The notes under the pieces: model-generated
Told to the model about the DNA's origin: nothing
Database searches by the model: none
The model's input: only the letters and a program-made list of their open reading frames with translations
Program-made: the position numbers and the translations under genes
Shown here: piece after piece, positions 25,564-34,592 of the stretch
Layout of the letters: each line of letters begins with the position of its first letter
Numbering within the stretch: the first letter of the stretch is position 1
Source of the DNA: Pseudomonas pisciculturae
GTDB taxonomy: Bacteria > Pseudomonadota > Gammaproteobacteria > Pseudomonadales > Pseudomonadaceae
DNA: 64,000 nt
Direction: 5' to 3'
NCBI RefSeq assembly: GCF_015461805.1
Contig: NZ_JACVZE010000004.1
Span: 1-64,000 of the forward strand

Positions 25564-25593
25564 CACCTTGGGCTACAGGAGTAACCCAGGGTG
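25564..25593 (-). promoter_or_regulatory. Upstream hairpin in the rplT-pheS leader
   Basis: A 13-bp stem with one mismatch and one G-U pair and a 4-nt loop lies directly after rplT and before the terminator-type hairpin. It could be an RNase III or antitermination element. No leader peptide rich in Phe codons is visible. Confidence 0.4.
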
Positions 25594-25607
25594 ATTGTCG
25601 GGGGTAC

Positions 25608-25964
25608 TTAAGCCAAGGTGGCTTTAGCTTTCTCGACAATCGCAGCAAACACCGCTTTTTCGTTCACTGCCAGTTCGGCCAGAACCTTACGGTCGATCTC
25701 GATGGAAGCTTTTTTCAGGCCAGCGATGAAACGGCTGTAGGACAGACCGTTAACACGTGCACCAGCGTTGATACGAGCGATCCACAGAGCGCGGAACTGA
25801 CGTTTTTTCTGACGACGGTCACGGTAAGCGTATTGGCCTGCCTTGATTACCGCTTGCTTGGCAACACGGAATACGCGTGAACGCGCGCCGTAGTAGCCTT
25901 TAGCAAGTTTCAGAATTTTTTTGTGACGTTTACGGGCAATGACGCCACGCTTTACACGAGCCAT
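25608..25964 (-). CDS. rplT: 50S ribosomal protein L20
   Basis: A 118-residue basic protein ([20 protein letters not shown] ... [20 protein letters not shown]) with full L20 length. It binds 23S rRNA early in assembly of the large subunit. In E. coli L20 also represses translation of rpmI-rplT by binding their mRNA. It lies 30 bases after rpmI and before the pheST leader. Confidence 0.97.
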   Translation of the reverse strand: MARVKRGVIARKRHKKILKLAKGYYGARSRVFRVAKQAVIKAGQYAYRDRRQKKRQFRALWIARINAGARVNGLSYSRFIAGLKKASIEIDRKVLAELAVNEKAVFAAIVEKAKATLA

Positions 25965-25994
25965 GAGTTACTTCCTCTATTCTTGATCCAAAAA

Positions 25995-26189
25995 TTAACG
26001 AAGGCGCAGCATGCGCTCGACTTTTGCCACGTCAGACGGATGCAGCAAGCTGCTACCGCGCAGTTGACGCTTACGCTTGGTCGACATTTTGGTCAGGATG
26101 TGGCTCTTGAAAGCGTGCTTGTGCTTGATACCGTTAGCAGTTTTCAGAAACCGCTTAGCAGCACCACTTTTAGTCTTCATCTTTGGCAT
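25995..26189 (-). CDS. rpmI: 50S ribosomal protein L35
   Basis: A 64-residue basic protein, [20 protein letters not shown] ... [20 protein letters not shown], the standard L35 sequence and length. It is a large-subunit protein lying between infC (60 bases upstream) and rplT. Confidence 0.97.
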   Translation of the reverse strand: MPKMKTKSGAAKRFLKTANGIKHKHAFKSHILTKMSTKRKRQLRGSSLLHPSDVAKVERMLRLR

Positions 26190-26249
26190 GTTCGGATACT
26201 CCGCATTCAGTTGATAAACATAATCAGAAGGCCTGCCGTGCCCTGTTGA

Positions 26250-26801
26250 TTACTTCTTCTTTTTCGGGGCGATGACCATGATCAGCTGGCGTCCTTCCAT
26301 CTTAGGATGCTGTTCGACCGAACCGTACTCGAGCAGGTCAGCTTCAACCCGCTTGAGGAGTTCCATCCCCAGCTCCTGGTGGGCCATCTCACGGCCGCGG
26401 AATCGCAAGGATACCTTGGCCCTGTCCCCATCACTCAGGAAACGTACCAGGTTGCGCAGTTTTACCTGGTAATCCCCTTCCTCCGTCCCTGGACGAAACT
26501 TGATTTCTTTTACTTGAATCTGCTTTTGGTTCTTCTTCGCCGCGGCAACCTGTTTCTTCTTTTCGAAGATCGACTTGCCGTAGTCCATCACCCGGCAAAC
26601 GGGTGGGATTGCATCGGCGGAGATTTCCACCAGGTCCAACTTGGACTCTTCTGCAATACGAAGCGCTTCATCAATCGAGACGATGCCAATCTGCTCGCCG
26701 TCAGCGCCAATTAACCGAACCTCGCGTGCCGAGATATTCTCGTTGATCGGGGCTTTCGGTGCAGCTCGTTTATCTTGTCTCATTTCACGCTTAATAATAA
26801 T
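26250..26801 (-). CDS. infC: Translation initiation factor IF-3 (ATT start)
   Basis: Read from ATT 26799-26801, the product has 183 residues, the usual pseudomonad length, and starts with the modified family N-terminus [12 protein letters not shown]. Internal ATG 26783 would lose six residues. ATT is the hallmark of infC, because IF-3 rejects non-standard starts and so represses itself. Three in-frame ATT codons stand in a row, and GGAG lies only 2 bases before the first, so the exact one is uncertain. The ATT overlaps the thrS stop by one base (TAATT). Domains: N-terminal IF3 (~15-80), linker, C-terminal IF3 (~90-175). Confidence 0.93.
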   Translation of the reverse strand: MIIKREMRQDKRAAPKAPINENISAREVRLIGADGEQIGIVSIDEALRIAEESKLDLVEISADAIPPVCRVMDYGKSIFEKKKQVAAAKKNQKQIQVKEIKFRPGTEEGDYQVKLRNLVRFLSDGDRAKVSLRFRGREMAHQELGMELLKRVEADLLEYGSVEQHPKMEGRQLIMVIAPKKKK

Positions 26802-28723
26802 TACTCCGAATCTGGGCGACCACGCCGGGAAACCGCTTGCGCGAGGAACTCAGCGAACTGGGCGACGGGCATCGAGCCCAGGTCAGCACCTTCACGAGTA
26901 CGCACAGCGACAGTCTGCATCTCGACTTCCCGATCTCCGATAACCAAAAGATAGGGAACCTTGAGCAAAGTATGCTCGCGGATTTTAAAGCCGATCTTTT
27001 CATTTCTCAAGTCGGACTTGGCACGAAATCCGCTTTCGTTGAGTGTTTTTTCAACTTCAGCGGCAAAATCTGCCTGTTTATCAGTGATATTCATGATCAC
27101 TGCCTGAGTCGGAGCCAGCCACGCAGGGAATGCACCCTCGTAGTGCTCGATCAGGATACCGACGAACCGTTCGAACGAGCCGAGGATCGCCCGGTGCAGC
27201 ATAACCGGGTGTTTACGGCTGTTGTCTTCGGAGACGTATTCGGCTCCCAGACGGATCGGCAGGTTAAAATCGAGCTGCAGGGTACCACACTGCCAGACAC
27301 GGCCAAGGCAATCTTTCAGCGAGAACTCGATCTTCGGACCGTAGAACGCGCCCTCCCCCGGCTGTAGATCGTACGCAAGGCCCGCACTGTCCAGCGCTGC
27401 GGCCAGTGCAGCTTCAGCGCGATCCCACAACTCGTCGGAACCGACGCGTTTTTCCGGACGAGTGGACAGTTTCATCTCAACGTCGGTAAAACCGAAATCG
27501 CGATAAACGTCCATGGTCAGCTTGATGAACGCTGCGGACTCAGCTTGCATCTGCTCTTCAGTGCAGAAGATGTGCGCGTCGTCCTGAGTAAAGCCACGCA
27601 CACGCATGATGCCGTGCAGCGCACCCGATGGCTCGTTGCGGTGGCAGGCACCGAACTCGGCCAAGCGCATCGGCAACTCGCGGTAGCTCTTCAGGCCTTG
27701 GTTGAACACCTGCACGTGGCAAGGGCAGTTCATCGGCTTGATGGCGTAATCGCGGTTTTCCGACTGGGTAGTGAACATGTTGTCGGCGTAGTTGGCCCAG
27801 TGCCCGGATTTCTCCCAAAGGCTGCGGTCAACAACCTGGGGAGTCTTGATCTCCAGGTAGCCGTTATCGCGCTGAACCTTGCGCATGTACTGCTCAAGTA
27901 CCTGGTACAGGGTCCAGCCGTTCGGGTGCCAGAACACCATGCCCGGCGCTTCTTCCTGGAGGTGGAACAGGTTCAGGCGCTTGCCGATCTTGCGGTGGTC
28001 GCGTTTCTCGGCTTCTTCGATGCGTTGGATATAGGCCGCCAGCTGCTTCTTGTCAGCCCAGGCGGTGCCGTAGATCCGTTGCAGTTGCTCGTTCTTCGCG
28101 TCGCCACGCCAGTAGGCGCCAGACAGCTTGGTCAGCTTGAACGACTTGAGGAAGCGCGTGTTCGGCACGTGCGGGCCGCGGCACATGTCGACATATTCTT
28201 CGTGGTAGTACAGGCCCATGGCCTGTTCGTCCGGCATGTCTTCCACCAGACGCAGCTTGTAGTCTTCGCCACGAGCGGTGAACACGTCGATCACTTCGGC
28301 GCGCGGCGTGACTTTCTTGATCACGTCGTAATCTTTTTCGATCAGTGCGTGCATGCGCTGCTCGATCGCAGCCAGATCGTCCGGGGTGAAAGGACGCTCA
28401 TAGGCGATGTCGTAATAGAAGCCTTCGTCGATGACCGGGCCGATCACCATTTTCGCCGTCGGGTACAGCTGCTTGACCGCGTGGCCAATCAGGTGAGCGC
28501 AAGAGTGACGAATGATCTCCAGCCCCTCTTGATCCTTGGGCGTAATGATTTGCAGGCTGGCGTCGCTGGTGATCAGGTCGCTGGCGTCAACCAGCTTGCC
28601 GTCGACCTTGCCGGCTACGGTGGCCTTGGCCAGGCCAGCACCAATAGATGCGGCGACCTCGGCTACTGAAACCGAATGATCGAATGAACGTTGACTGCCG
28701 TCGGGAAGAGTAATAGTTGGCAT
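26801..28723 (-). CDS. thrS: Threonyl-tRNA synthetase
   Basis: A 640-residue enzyme from ATG 28723 ([20 protein letters not shown]), with GGAGAGGAGG upstream. It has a TGS domain (1-62), an editing domain with [16 protein letters not shown] and CRGPHVPNT metal-site motifs, and a class II catalytic core ([44 protein letters not shown]). An anticodon-binding domain covers the last ~100 residues. It charges tRNA-Thr and edits Ser-tRNA-Thr. It is first in the thrS-infC-rpmI-rplT-pheST-ihfA cluster and its leader carries anticodon-arm-like hairpins. Confidence 0.96.
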   Translation of the reverse strand: MPTITLPDGSQRSFDHSVSVAEVAASIGAGLAKATVAGKVDGKLVDASDLITSDASLQIITPKDQEGLEIIRHSCAHLIGHAVKQLYPTAKMVIGPVIDEGFYYDIAYERPFTPDDLAAIEQRMHALIEKDYDVIKKVTPRAEVIDVFTARGEDYKLRLVEDMPDEQAMGLYYHEEYVDMCRGPHVPNTRFLKSFKLTKLSGAYWRGDAKNEQLQRIYGTAWADKKQLAAYIQRIEEAEKRDHRKIGKRLNLFHLQEEAPGMVFWHPNGWTLYQVLEQYMRKVQRDNGYLEIKTPQVVDRSLWEKSGHWANYADNMFTTQSENRDYAIKPMNCPCHVQVFNQGLKSYRELPMRLAEFGACHRNEPSGALHGIMRVRGFTQDDAHIFCTEEQMQAESAAFIKLTMDVYRDFGFTDVEMKLSTRPEKRVGSDELWDRAEAALAAALDSAGLAYDLQPGEGAFYGPKIEFSLKDCLGRVWQCGTLQLDFNLPIRLGAEYVSEDNSRKHPVMLHRAILGSFERFVGILIEHYEGAFPAWLAPTQAVIMNITDKQADFAAEVEKTLNESGFRAKSDLRNEKIGFKIREHTLLKVPYLLVIGDREVEMQTVAVRTREGADLGSMPVAQFAEFLAQAVSRRGRPDSE

Positions 28724-28850
28724 GGCGCCTCCTCTCCTAGTGGTGACCCCTACCAAAGGTCACGTGGGTTGGGATGAGCCAGTACAAGATCCAATACCAG
28801 GCCGTTCAGTGATGAACGCCTGCCTTACAGCGGCAGGAGCCTTTCGGCCA
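28724..28850 (-). promoter_or_regulatory. thrS leader with two tRNA-Thr anticodon-arm mimics
   Basis: Two hairpins with 7-nt loops precede thrS. The nearer (28743-28763) has a 7-bp stem and loop UUGGUAG, so the bases in anticodon position read GGU, a threonine anticodon. The farther (28819-28837) has a 6-bp stem and loop GCUGUAA, reading UGU, another threonine anticodon. In E. coli, ThrRS binds anticodon-like domains in its own mRNA leader and blocks ribosome binding. The near hairpin here ends 19 bases before the ATG, beside the ribosome-binding site, fitting that mechanism. Confidence 0.6.
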
Positions 28851-29089
28851 ACCGATAATCGAACCAGAGTGACTGGAGTGAGCTAAAAAGAGCATGGCAA
28901 GGCGGCAAATGGCGCGCCTGGAAATAGCCAGGAAAGCGATGCTAGCACAGATGAACGGTCATCGCGCCGACGCCAGGCCAAGCAAACACAAATTCCAGGC
29001 TTTATAGCTGCGAAACGGAACTTGAGCTGTACGCAATGCCTCAAACCCACTGAGAATCGCCGTTCGTCCTCGACCCAAAGGAGCATCCC
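28851..29089. other. Divergent intergenic region upstream of thrS
   Basis: With the leader, about 366 bases separate thrS (leftward) from the small secreted protein gene (rightward). Beyond the leader hairpins I see a TATAAA on the minus strand near 29000 that could be a thrS -10 element, and nothing else firm. Confidence 0.3.
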
Positions 29090-29404
29090 ATGATGCGTTT
29101 TACCTCGACCCTCGCTCTCGCCGCCTCCCTGGCCTTCCTTTCTCTTGGCGCACAAGCCGCCGCCCCGTCGAACTGGCCAGCCGGTGCTCGCGACAGCTTC
29201 GTCCAAGACTGCAGCGCAGCCGCCAGCCAGAACGTAGATGCCAAAACAGCCAAAGCCCACTGCGAATGTGGCGCCGACAAGATCAATGCCGAGCTGACCA
29301 CGGCTGAAATCAAGGAACTGATGACCAACCCGAACGCCAAGCCCGAGCTGAAAAACAAAGCCGTCTCGGCTATTTCGTCATGCAAAGTCGTGAAGAAAAA
29401 GTAA
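29090..29404 (+). CDS. Small secreted cysteine-containing protein
   Basis: A 104-residue protein with a clear signal peptide (MMRFTSTLALAASLAFLSLG AQA, cleavage after about residue 23). The mature chain contains three closely spaced cysteines (DCSAAAS, HCECG) plus one near the C-terminus (SSCKVVKKK), so it probably forms disulfides in the periplasm. I do not recognise a named family. An AGGAG-like site lies 7-8 bases upstream of ATG 29090. It is a single gene facing away from thrS. Confidence 0.75.
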   Translation: MMRFTSTLALAASLAFLSLGAQAAAPSNWPAGARDSFVQDCSAAASQNVDAKTAKAHCECGADKINAELTTAEIKELMTNPNAKPELKNKAVSAISSCKVVKKK

Positions 29405-29515
29405 GAACGACCTCTGATCAGACGGCCGTTTTGCTGGAAAAAACGCCCTAAAACTGCCATTTCTCACAAAATACGCAGCTTTTACGGCTTTTTTTACCAG
29501 CTGATATTTCGCAGC

Positions 29516-29538
29516 AAAGCCCCGTAAATCGGGGCTTT
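29516..29538. terminator. Terminator-like hairpin after the secreted protein gene
   Basis: AAAGCCCCG and CGGGGCTTT form a 9-bp stem with a 5-nt loop, about 110 bases past the stop. The flanking A and T runs are short, so it could work in either direction. Confidence 0.5.
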
Positions 29539-29693
29539 CAGCCGACCCAAGCATTAAACGCAACGCTATTGATTAGCAAACAATGCCTTGGGGGGGCTCC
29601 CAAGCCGAACATTTCGACTATGATAGCCCGGTGTGCCCAGTTGGCCTGAGCAGCACAGCACTACTGAAAATATATGTTTCTTGGAGATACACC

Positions 29694-29906
29694 ATGTCTA
29701 ATCGCCAAACCGGCACCGTTAAATGGTTCAACGATGAAAAAGGCTTCGGCTTCATCACTCCTCAAGGTGGCGGTGACGACCTGTTCGTACACTTCAAAGC
29801 TATCGAAAGCGACGGTTTCAAAAGCCTGAAAGAAGGCCAAACCGTTTCCTTCGTGGCTGAGAAAGGCCAAAAGGGTATGCAAGCTGCACAGGTTCGCGGC
29901 GAGTAA
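29694..29906 (+). CDS. Cold-shock-domain protein (CspA/CapB type)
   Basis: A 70-residue OB-fold protein, [24 protein letters not shown], with RNP1 (KGFGFI) and RNP2 (DLFVHF) motifs. It binds single-stranded RNA and DNA as an RNA chaperone or antiterminator. The start at ATG 29694 follows TTGGAGATACACC. About 110 bases of leader sequence precede it, and a strong terminator follows. Pseudomonads carry several paralogues, so a specific symbol is not assigned. Confidence 0.93.
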   Translation: MSNRQTGTVKWFNDEKGFGFITPQGGGDDLFVHFKAIESDGFKSLKEGQTVSFVAEKGQKGMQAAQVRGE

Positions 29907-29920
29907 TTCTCCGCTGAGCT

Positions 29921-29952
29921 AAAAAAACCCCGTCCATGTGACGGGGTTTTTT
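29921..29952 (+). terminator. Rho-independent terminator after the cold-shock gene
   Basis: ACCCCGTC and GACGGGGT form an 8-bp stem with a short loop, flanked by seven A and six T residues. It can terminate both the cold-shock gene and, from the other side, the I78 lipoprotein gene. Confidence 0.9.
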
Positions 29953-29979
29953 ATGGGCGTTGCAAAAGCCTGAAAAGAC

Positions 29980-30300
29980 TTAGCCGCAATTGACCCGCGT
30001 GATCACCAGGTTGTCGTCGGTGTTCAGATTAAGACGGTCAGAACGATATTCCAGCGTGATCATATCGTTGGGCTTGAGGATGCGTGCATTCTGCGCGCCG
30101 GCGCGAGTACGCGCCTGCTCCAGCAGTTGTGGCGAAGCTTTCTGGCCAATGGCGAATTCGGCGGCCTTCGACTCACAGCGGCTATGACCGGCATCAGTCA
30201 CAGCGGCGTCTTTGGCTGGCTCAGAGGCACCCGGGGTGCTGCAACCCGCCAATGCGAGTGCCGCCAACAAAGTACCGAATGAAGCGAGCTTCCAAGGCAT
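29980..30300 (-). CDS. I78-family peptidase-inhibitor-like lipoprotein
   Basis: A 106-residue protein with a lipoprotein signal (MPWKLASFGTLLAALALAGC; lipobox LAGC, lipidated Cys20). The C-terminal domain (residues ~48-105: FAIGQKASPQLLEQARTRAG ... TLEYRSDRLNLNTDDNLVIT) matches inhibitor family I78, a potato-inhibitor-like fold. It would be membrane-anchored in the periplasm and guard against serine proteases. No obvious operon partner. Confidence 0.8.
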   Translation of the reverse strand: MPWKLASFGTLLAALALAGCSTPGASEPAKDAAVTDAGHSRCESKAAEFAIGQKASPQLLEQARTRAGAQNARILKPNDMITLEYRSDRLNLNTDDNLVITRVNCG

Positions 30301-30444
30301 GAAGCCTCCTATGATAAAAAATGGACAGAGTTCGTGCGACAGCGGTTAGGAGAATTGGTTTCAAGACGTAAACTGCTGATAGCCAAGTCTGCCTGACTCC
30401 CGACAGGCATTCGCCCGTTCAATCGTGACCAGATATGAACGTAA

Positions 30445-30753
30445 TCAGTAAATGTCGATGTAGTCATGCGACGGCTTCGGCCAATTCTGTTTCAGCGCAT
30501 TGAAAATCTGCGTGACCCACACCTCATCACTGGCAGCCACATTACCGACATAACCAGAGCCCTTGGCCCAGGTTTCCAGACGAAACAACAAACCCTCGAT
30601 ACCCACCCCGCCCACAGCACTTCCTGACGAGATATAGGCGATGCCGGCCTTGGTTACCCGCAACTGAGTATGTTCGTCATCGCTGGCACTGGCGATCAGT
30701 TGGCGCACGGCGGCCAGGGTCAACGCCTCGGGGTTATTCAAATCGATCTGCAC
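30445..30753 (-). CDS. Conserved hypothetical protein
   Basis: I favour GTG 30753 (VQIDLNNPEALTLAAVRQLI ...) with GGGGA about six bases upstream, giving 102 residues. A longer frame to 30822 starts in Arg-rich sequence unlike the rest. The visible pattern is an N-terminal helix, then RVTKAGIAYISSGSAVGGVG, then a C-terminal helix ending PKPSHDYIDIY. There is no signal peptide or membrane segment. I recognise it only as a pseudomonad hypothetical. Confidence 0.7.
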   Translation of the reverse strand: MQIDLNNPEALTLAAVRQLIASASDDEHTQLRVTKAGIAYISSGSAVGGVGIEGLLFRLETWAKGSGYVGNVAASDEVWVTQIFNALKQNWPKPSHDYIDIY

Positions 30754-30923
30754 GTGGTGTCCCCGGTCATTAAACAGGGGCACAGTGTCGCACAGCGCCC
30801 GTCTTAACCCGAAACGTCTCATGCCTAAGTATCAGTGCCAAACCCGATACAAAATGGTTAACTGCGCCGGTGAGAACCGCGTGTCAGCGCACTGCCCAGT
30901 ATTTTCAGCCCCGTGAGACCTCC

Positions 30924-31136
30924 ATGACCACCGTAACGCTCCAAGCCGATATCAAAGCCAAATGGCCCCAAGGACAAAGCTCATACAGCCCCGGTAGCCC
31001 TGAGGAATTGGCGATCATCGGCATCGACTTGCTGGTAAAGGAATTGGGGACTCAAGCAGCGCAAGCGTTCATCGGCCAGATATTTGAAAAGTATCCGGCC
31101 AATCACATGGGCGCACACAACCCCGAGCGAGAATAA
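30924..31136 (+). CDS. Small conserved hypothetical protein
   Basis: A 70-residue protein from ATG 30924 (MTTVTLQADIKAKWPQGQSS ...), with GAGACC upstream. Sequence further upstream in frame is unlikely coding. It is soluble, with a helical middle (LAIIGIDLLVKELGTQAAQA) and a polar C-terminus. No family is recognised. It is convergent with the nucleoside hydrolase gene. Confidence 0.6.
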   Translation: MTTVTLQADIKAKWPQGQSSYSPGSPEELAIIGIDLLVKELGTQAAQAFIGQIFEKYPANHMGAHNPERE

Positions 31137-31169
31137 GAACCGGCCAGCGAACGCCGACCGGCAAACCGC

Positions 31170-32198
31170 TTACTTCAGGCGCGCCAAGCGTTCGGTCAAC
31201 AGATCGAAGAAGCCCTGGGCGTCGCCGCTCTCTACCCAGAACACATTCTTGTCCTGCTTCAGGCCGTCGTACCAATCGACGATGGTCTGGCCGAAGGTCG
31301 GGCCTTCGCGGCTGTCCACCACCATATTGGCTTGGCGACCGCTGAACAGCGAAGGCTTGAGCAGGTAGGCAACAACGGTGGCGTCGTGCACTGGGCCGCC
31401 AGGGATGCCGTAGTGCTCCATGTCACCTTTGACGTACTCATTGAGAATACTGCTCACGACTTTACTGGCGTTGTTGTTCAGGTCGGCGATCTTTTTCAAA
31501 CGCGCGTCACTGGTCAACACCTTGTGGGTCACGTCCAGTGGCAGGTAGGTCAGTTTGACGCCACTTTTGAGCACAATCTCAGCCGCAACCGGGTCGGCAA
31601 ACAGGTTGAACTCTGCAACCGGGGTGATATTGCCGCCGTTGAAGTGCGCGCCGCCCATCACCACGACTTCCTTGATGCCTTGAGTGATCTCGGGCGCCTG
31701 AGTGAGCGCCAGCGCCAGATTGGTCTGCGGGCCCAACATAGCAATCGTGATGCTATGGGGTTTGGCAGTACTCAAAGTCTTGATCAGGTAATCAACGGCA
31801 TTGCCTTCAGCCAAGCCTTTTTTGGGCTCATGCACGGTGACGCCGGAGATACCTTCCTTGCCGTGGATATTCTCGGCGTAAATCGGTTTGCGCAGCAACG
31901 GCGCTGGCGCACCGGCGTAGACCGGGATGTCTTCGCGCCCCGCCCATTCACGGGCCAGGCGTGCGTTGCGAGAGGTCTTGTCCAGGCGCACATTGCCAGC
32001 AACGGTGGTCAACGCGCGAATGCTCAGTTCCTCCGGGGAGGCCATGGCAAACAGCAGCGCTACCACGTCGTCGGCGCCCGGGTCGGTGTCAATGATGAGG
32101 TCGATTTTTTCCGCCGCTTGGGCGCTTGCGGCAGTGAGTGCGGACAAAAGCAGGACACTCCGAAACAGATTGCTCAGGATTGGAAGACCACGTTGCAT
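31170..32198 (-). CDS. Periplasmic nucleoside hydrolase at the end of the rbs operon
   Basis: A 342-residue protein from ATG 32198 with AAGGAGT upstream. A signal peptide covers ~1-28 (LFRSVLLLSALTAASAQAAE). The mature enzyme starts with the calcium-site motif DTDPGADDVVAL of inosine-uridine nucleoside hydrolases, and ENIHGKEGISG, MLGPQTNLALAL and GPVHDATVVAYLL are conserved. It would split ribonucleosides into base and ribose in the periplasm. It lies 26 bases after rbsD on the same strand, so released ribose would feed directly into the RbsABC transporter and RbsK. Confidence 0.9.
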   Translation of the reverse strand: MQRGLPILSNLFRSVLLLSALTAASAQAAEKIDLIIDTDPGADDVVALLFAMASPEELSIRALTTVAGNVRLDKTSRNARLAREWAGREDIPVYAGAPAPLLRKPIYAENIHGKEGISGVTVHEPKKGLAEGNAVDYLIKTLSTAKPHSITIAMLGPQTNLALALTQAPEITQGIKEVVVMGGAHFNGGNITPVAEFNLFADPVAAEIVLKSGVKLTYLPLDVTHKVLTSDARLKKIADLNNNASKVVSSILNEYVKGDMEHYGIPGGPVHDATVVAYLLKPSLFSGRQANMVVDSREGPTFGQTIVDWYDGLKQDKNVFWVESGDAQGFFDLLTERLARLK

Positions 32199-32224
32199 AA
32201 AACACTCCTTGTTGTTGTGAAATG

Positions 32225-32629
32225 CTAGAACGTTACGCCGGACACCAGTGCGATATTGCAGTAAGGCTGGCACTCGCCAGTGCGCACCACGGCACGCGCC
32301 TGACGGCTCAGCTGTTTGAACGCCTCATGACTGACCAGGCGTCGTTCACCGAGGGCGGCCTGCTCCGTGAGGGTATTGAGCTCGCTCAGCGCAGGAGGCT
32401 GCTTGAGCAAGATTTCTTGCGCCAGCACATGGCTCTCCACCTGCATTTCGCTGAGCACAATGCGCAACGTGCTGATGAAGTCCGGAATGCCCTGGGTCAA
32501 CGCCAGGTCGATCAGTTCAACGCCCGGCGGCACCGGCAAACCAGCGTCGCCGATCACGAGGATATCGCCGTGACCAAGGGACGCGATCACGCGCGACAGG
32601 GCGATATTGAGCAAAGGGGTCTTTTTCAT
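32225..32629 (-). CDS. rbsD: D-ribose pyranase
   Basis: A 134-residue RbsD-family protein ([40 protein letters not shown] ...; C-terminal [18 protein letters not shown]). It interconverts pyranose and furanose forms of ribose; His19 in SLGHGD is the expected catalytic residue. The ATG overlaps the rbsK stop by 4 bases. Confidence 0.95.
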   Translation of the reverse strand: MKKTPLLNIALSRVIASLGHGDILVIGDAGLPVPPGVELIDLALTQGIPDFISTLRIVLSEMQVESHVLAQEILLKQPPALSELNTLTEQAALGERRLVSHEAFKQLSRQARAVVRTGECQPYCNIALVSGVTF

Positions 32630-33543
32630 GGGGACACAAAACCTTGTACGTCGTGCAGTGCAGGAATGGAGGGTTGCGCCCCGGCGCGGGTGACCGACAA
32701 CGCCGCCGCGACCTGACCGAAGCGAATGGCGTCGGCTTCGCTTTTGCCGCCAGCCAACGCAGCGGCAAAGCCACCGACGAACGTGTCACCCGCTGCCGTG
32801 GTATCCACCGCCTTGACCTTTGGCGCCAGCAGATGCTCAAAGGTCTGGCCATCAGTAAACAGTGTGCCCTGGGAGCCCAGGGTGATGATGACTTTACCCG
32901 CTCCCGCCTTGATCAGTTGGGTCGCGGCGAGTTTGGCGCTGTCGAGGGAATCGACCGTGATGCCGCTCAGCGCAGTCGCCTCGCTTTCATTCGGAATCAG
33001 ATAATCAATCGAGGCGTACCACTCGGCAGGCAGCGGCCCACTGGCGGGAGCCGGGTTGAGGATCACCGTCTTGCCCAATTCACGACCGCGCTTAAGCGTG
33101 AAACCTACGGTGTCCATCGGCACTTCCAACTGGCAGACGACTACATCGGCCGCCTGTAATACCGCATCGAATGCCTGCAGCGAGGCTGGGGTCAGCTCAC
33201 CGTTGCTCCCGGCGACAATCACAATCGCGTTCTGACTGCTGTCATCCACCACAATCAGCGCCACGCCGCTGGAGCCGTCCACGGTGCTGACGGCCTGACA
33301 ATCGATGCCTTCCACTCGCAACGCATCACGCAACTGAGTGCCGTAGGCATCGCTGCCCACGCAACCGATCATCGCAACCTGCGCACCCAAACGTGCCGAC
33401 GCCACCGCCTGGTTGGCGCCCTTGCCGCCAGGCACCGTGGAGAATGTTTGGCCAATCAGGGTTTCACCGGCACGGGGCAGCCGACTGGCGCGGGTGACCA
33501 GGTCCATGTTCAAGCTGCCTACTACCACTACTTTTGCTGGCAT
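32626..33543 (-). CDS. rbsK: Ribokinase
   Basis: A 305-residue PfkB-family kinase. Substrate motif [20 protein letters not shown], glycine-rich [18 protein letters not shown], and the C-terminal signature [19 protein letters not shown] with the catalytic Asp of AGD are all present. It phosphorylates ribose to ribose-5-phosphate. It lies 23 bases after rbsR and overlaps rbsD. Confidence 0.96.
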   Translation of the reverse strand: MPAKVVVVGSLNMDLVTRASRLPRAGETLIGQTFSTVPGGKGANQAVASARLGAQVAMIGCVGSDAYGTQLRDALRVEGIDCQAVSTVDGSSGVALIVVDDSSQNAIVIVAGSNGELTPASLQAFDAVLQAADVVVCQLEVPMDTVGFTLKRGRELGKTVILNPAPASGPLPAEWYASIDYLIPNESEATALSGITVDSLDSAKLAATQLIKAGAGKVIITLGSQGTLFTDGQTFEHLLAPKVKAVDTTAAGDTFVGGFAAALAGGKSEADAIRFGQVAAALSVTRAGAQPSIPALHDVQGFVSP

Positions 33544-33566
33544 ACATCAATACTCATCAATTCAGT

Positions 33567-34589
33567 TCAGCGGTATTGCGCGAACACACCGGCGACGGGC
33601 GCCGTCGACTCACGCAACACAATGCTCGGCGTCACGATGCGTTGATCGATCGGCAGTTGGGGTGTCGCAATTCGTTTCAGTAAAAGCTCAGCAGCGGTCT
33701 CACCCAATTGCAAGATCGACTGCCCGACCGTGGTCAACGCTGGGTAGACGTAACGCCCCATTTGAATGTCATCAAAGCCGATCACCGACAGCTCGCCGGG
33801 CACACGGATATTACGCTCGGCCGCCGCGCGCAACACACCGAAACCGATCATGTCGTTGCTGGCAAAAATCGCGCTGGGCGGGTTTTCTGCCAGCAACTGC
33901 ACGGCGGCGGCGTACCCGCCGATGCTGGTGAAATCGCTTTCCCGGGTACGGTTGGCCGCCACGTCCACGCCCGACTCATGCAATGCACGGTGATAGCCCG
34001 CCAGACGCATCTGCGCCACACGGGTGTGCGCCGGGCCACCGATGCAGGCGATGTCGCGGTGACCCAGTTCAAGCAAATGCCGAGTCGCCAGGTAAGCGCC
34101 CTGCTCGTGATCGATGCGTACAAGGTCAACATCTATACCGTCCAACGCCCGGTCGACAATCACCATGGGCGTGCGCACCGCGCTCAAACCCGCGGCCAAG
34201 CCACTGTCATCGCCGCCCACCGAGGTTACGATCAGGCCGTCGATGCGTTTCTCCAGCAACACCCGCAGGTAGCTGCGTTGCTTTTCGGCGTTGTCATCGG
34301 AATTGCAGAGGATCACGCAATAACCGTTACGCTCGCAGTAGTCCTCGATGCCACGGGCTAGCTCGGCAAAGTACGGGTTGAGACTGTTGGGCACCAGCAA
34401 GCCAATGGTGGCTGTGGTCTTGGCCTTGAGCGAGCGCGCAACGGCGCTGGGTACATAGTCGAGCTGCTTGATCGCCGCTTCGACTTTGATCCGCACCGGC
34501 TCGCTGACCGGGCGCGACTTGTTCACCACATGGGACACCGTGGTGTAGGAAATACCTGCAAGCGCCGCCACATCCTTGATCGTTGCCAT
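33567..34589 (-). CDS. rbsR: LacI-family ribose repressor
   Basis: A 340-residue regulator with an N-terminal LacI helix-turn-helix (MATIKDVAALAGISYTTVSH VVNKSRPVS) and a hinge helix (PSAVARSLK), followed by a periplasmic-binding-protein-like sugar domain (TATIGLLVPNSLNPYFAELA ...). Its position inside the operon between rbsC and rbsK identifies it as RbsR. The palindrome CGCAAACGTTTGCG at 38261-38274 upstream of rbsB is the probable operator. Confidence 0.93.
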   Translation of the reverse strand: MATIKDVAALAGISYTTVSHVVNKSRPVSEPVRIKVEAAIKQLDYVPSAVARSLKAKTTATIGLLVPNSLNPYFAELARGIEDYCERNGYCVILCNSDDNAEKQRSYLRVLLEKRIDGLIVTSVGGDDSGLAAGLSAVRTPMVIVDRALDGIDVDLVRIDHEQGAYLATRHLLELGHRDIACIGGPAHTRVAQMRLAGYHRALHESGVDVAANRTRESDFTSIGGYAAAVQLLAENPPSAIFASNDMIGFGVLRAAAERNIRVPGELSVIGFDDIQMGRYVYPALTTVGQSILQLGETAAELLLKRIATPQLPIDQRIVTPSIVLRESTAPVAGVFAQYR

Positions 34590-34592
34590 GAT

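Noticed and set aside
27545..28669. 374-codon plus-strand open frame opposite thrS
   Set aside because: Antisense shadow of thrS, with unlikely Val/His-rich composition and no ribosome-binding site.
30870..30923. Longer N-terminus of the 70-residue hypothetical protein
   Set aside because: The upstream codons lack a ribosome-binding site, while ATG 30924 follows a GAGACC site and gives a normal N-terminus.
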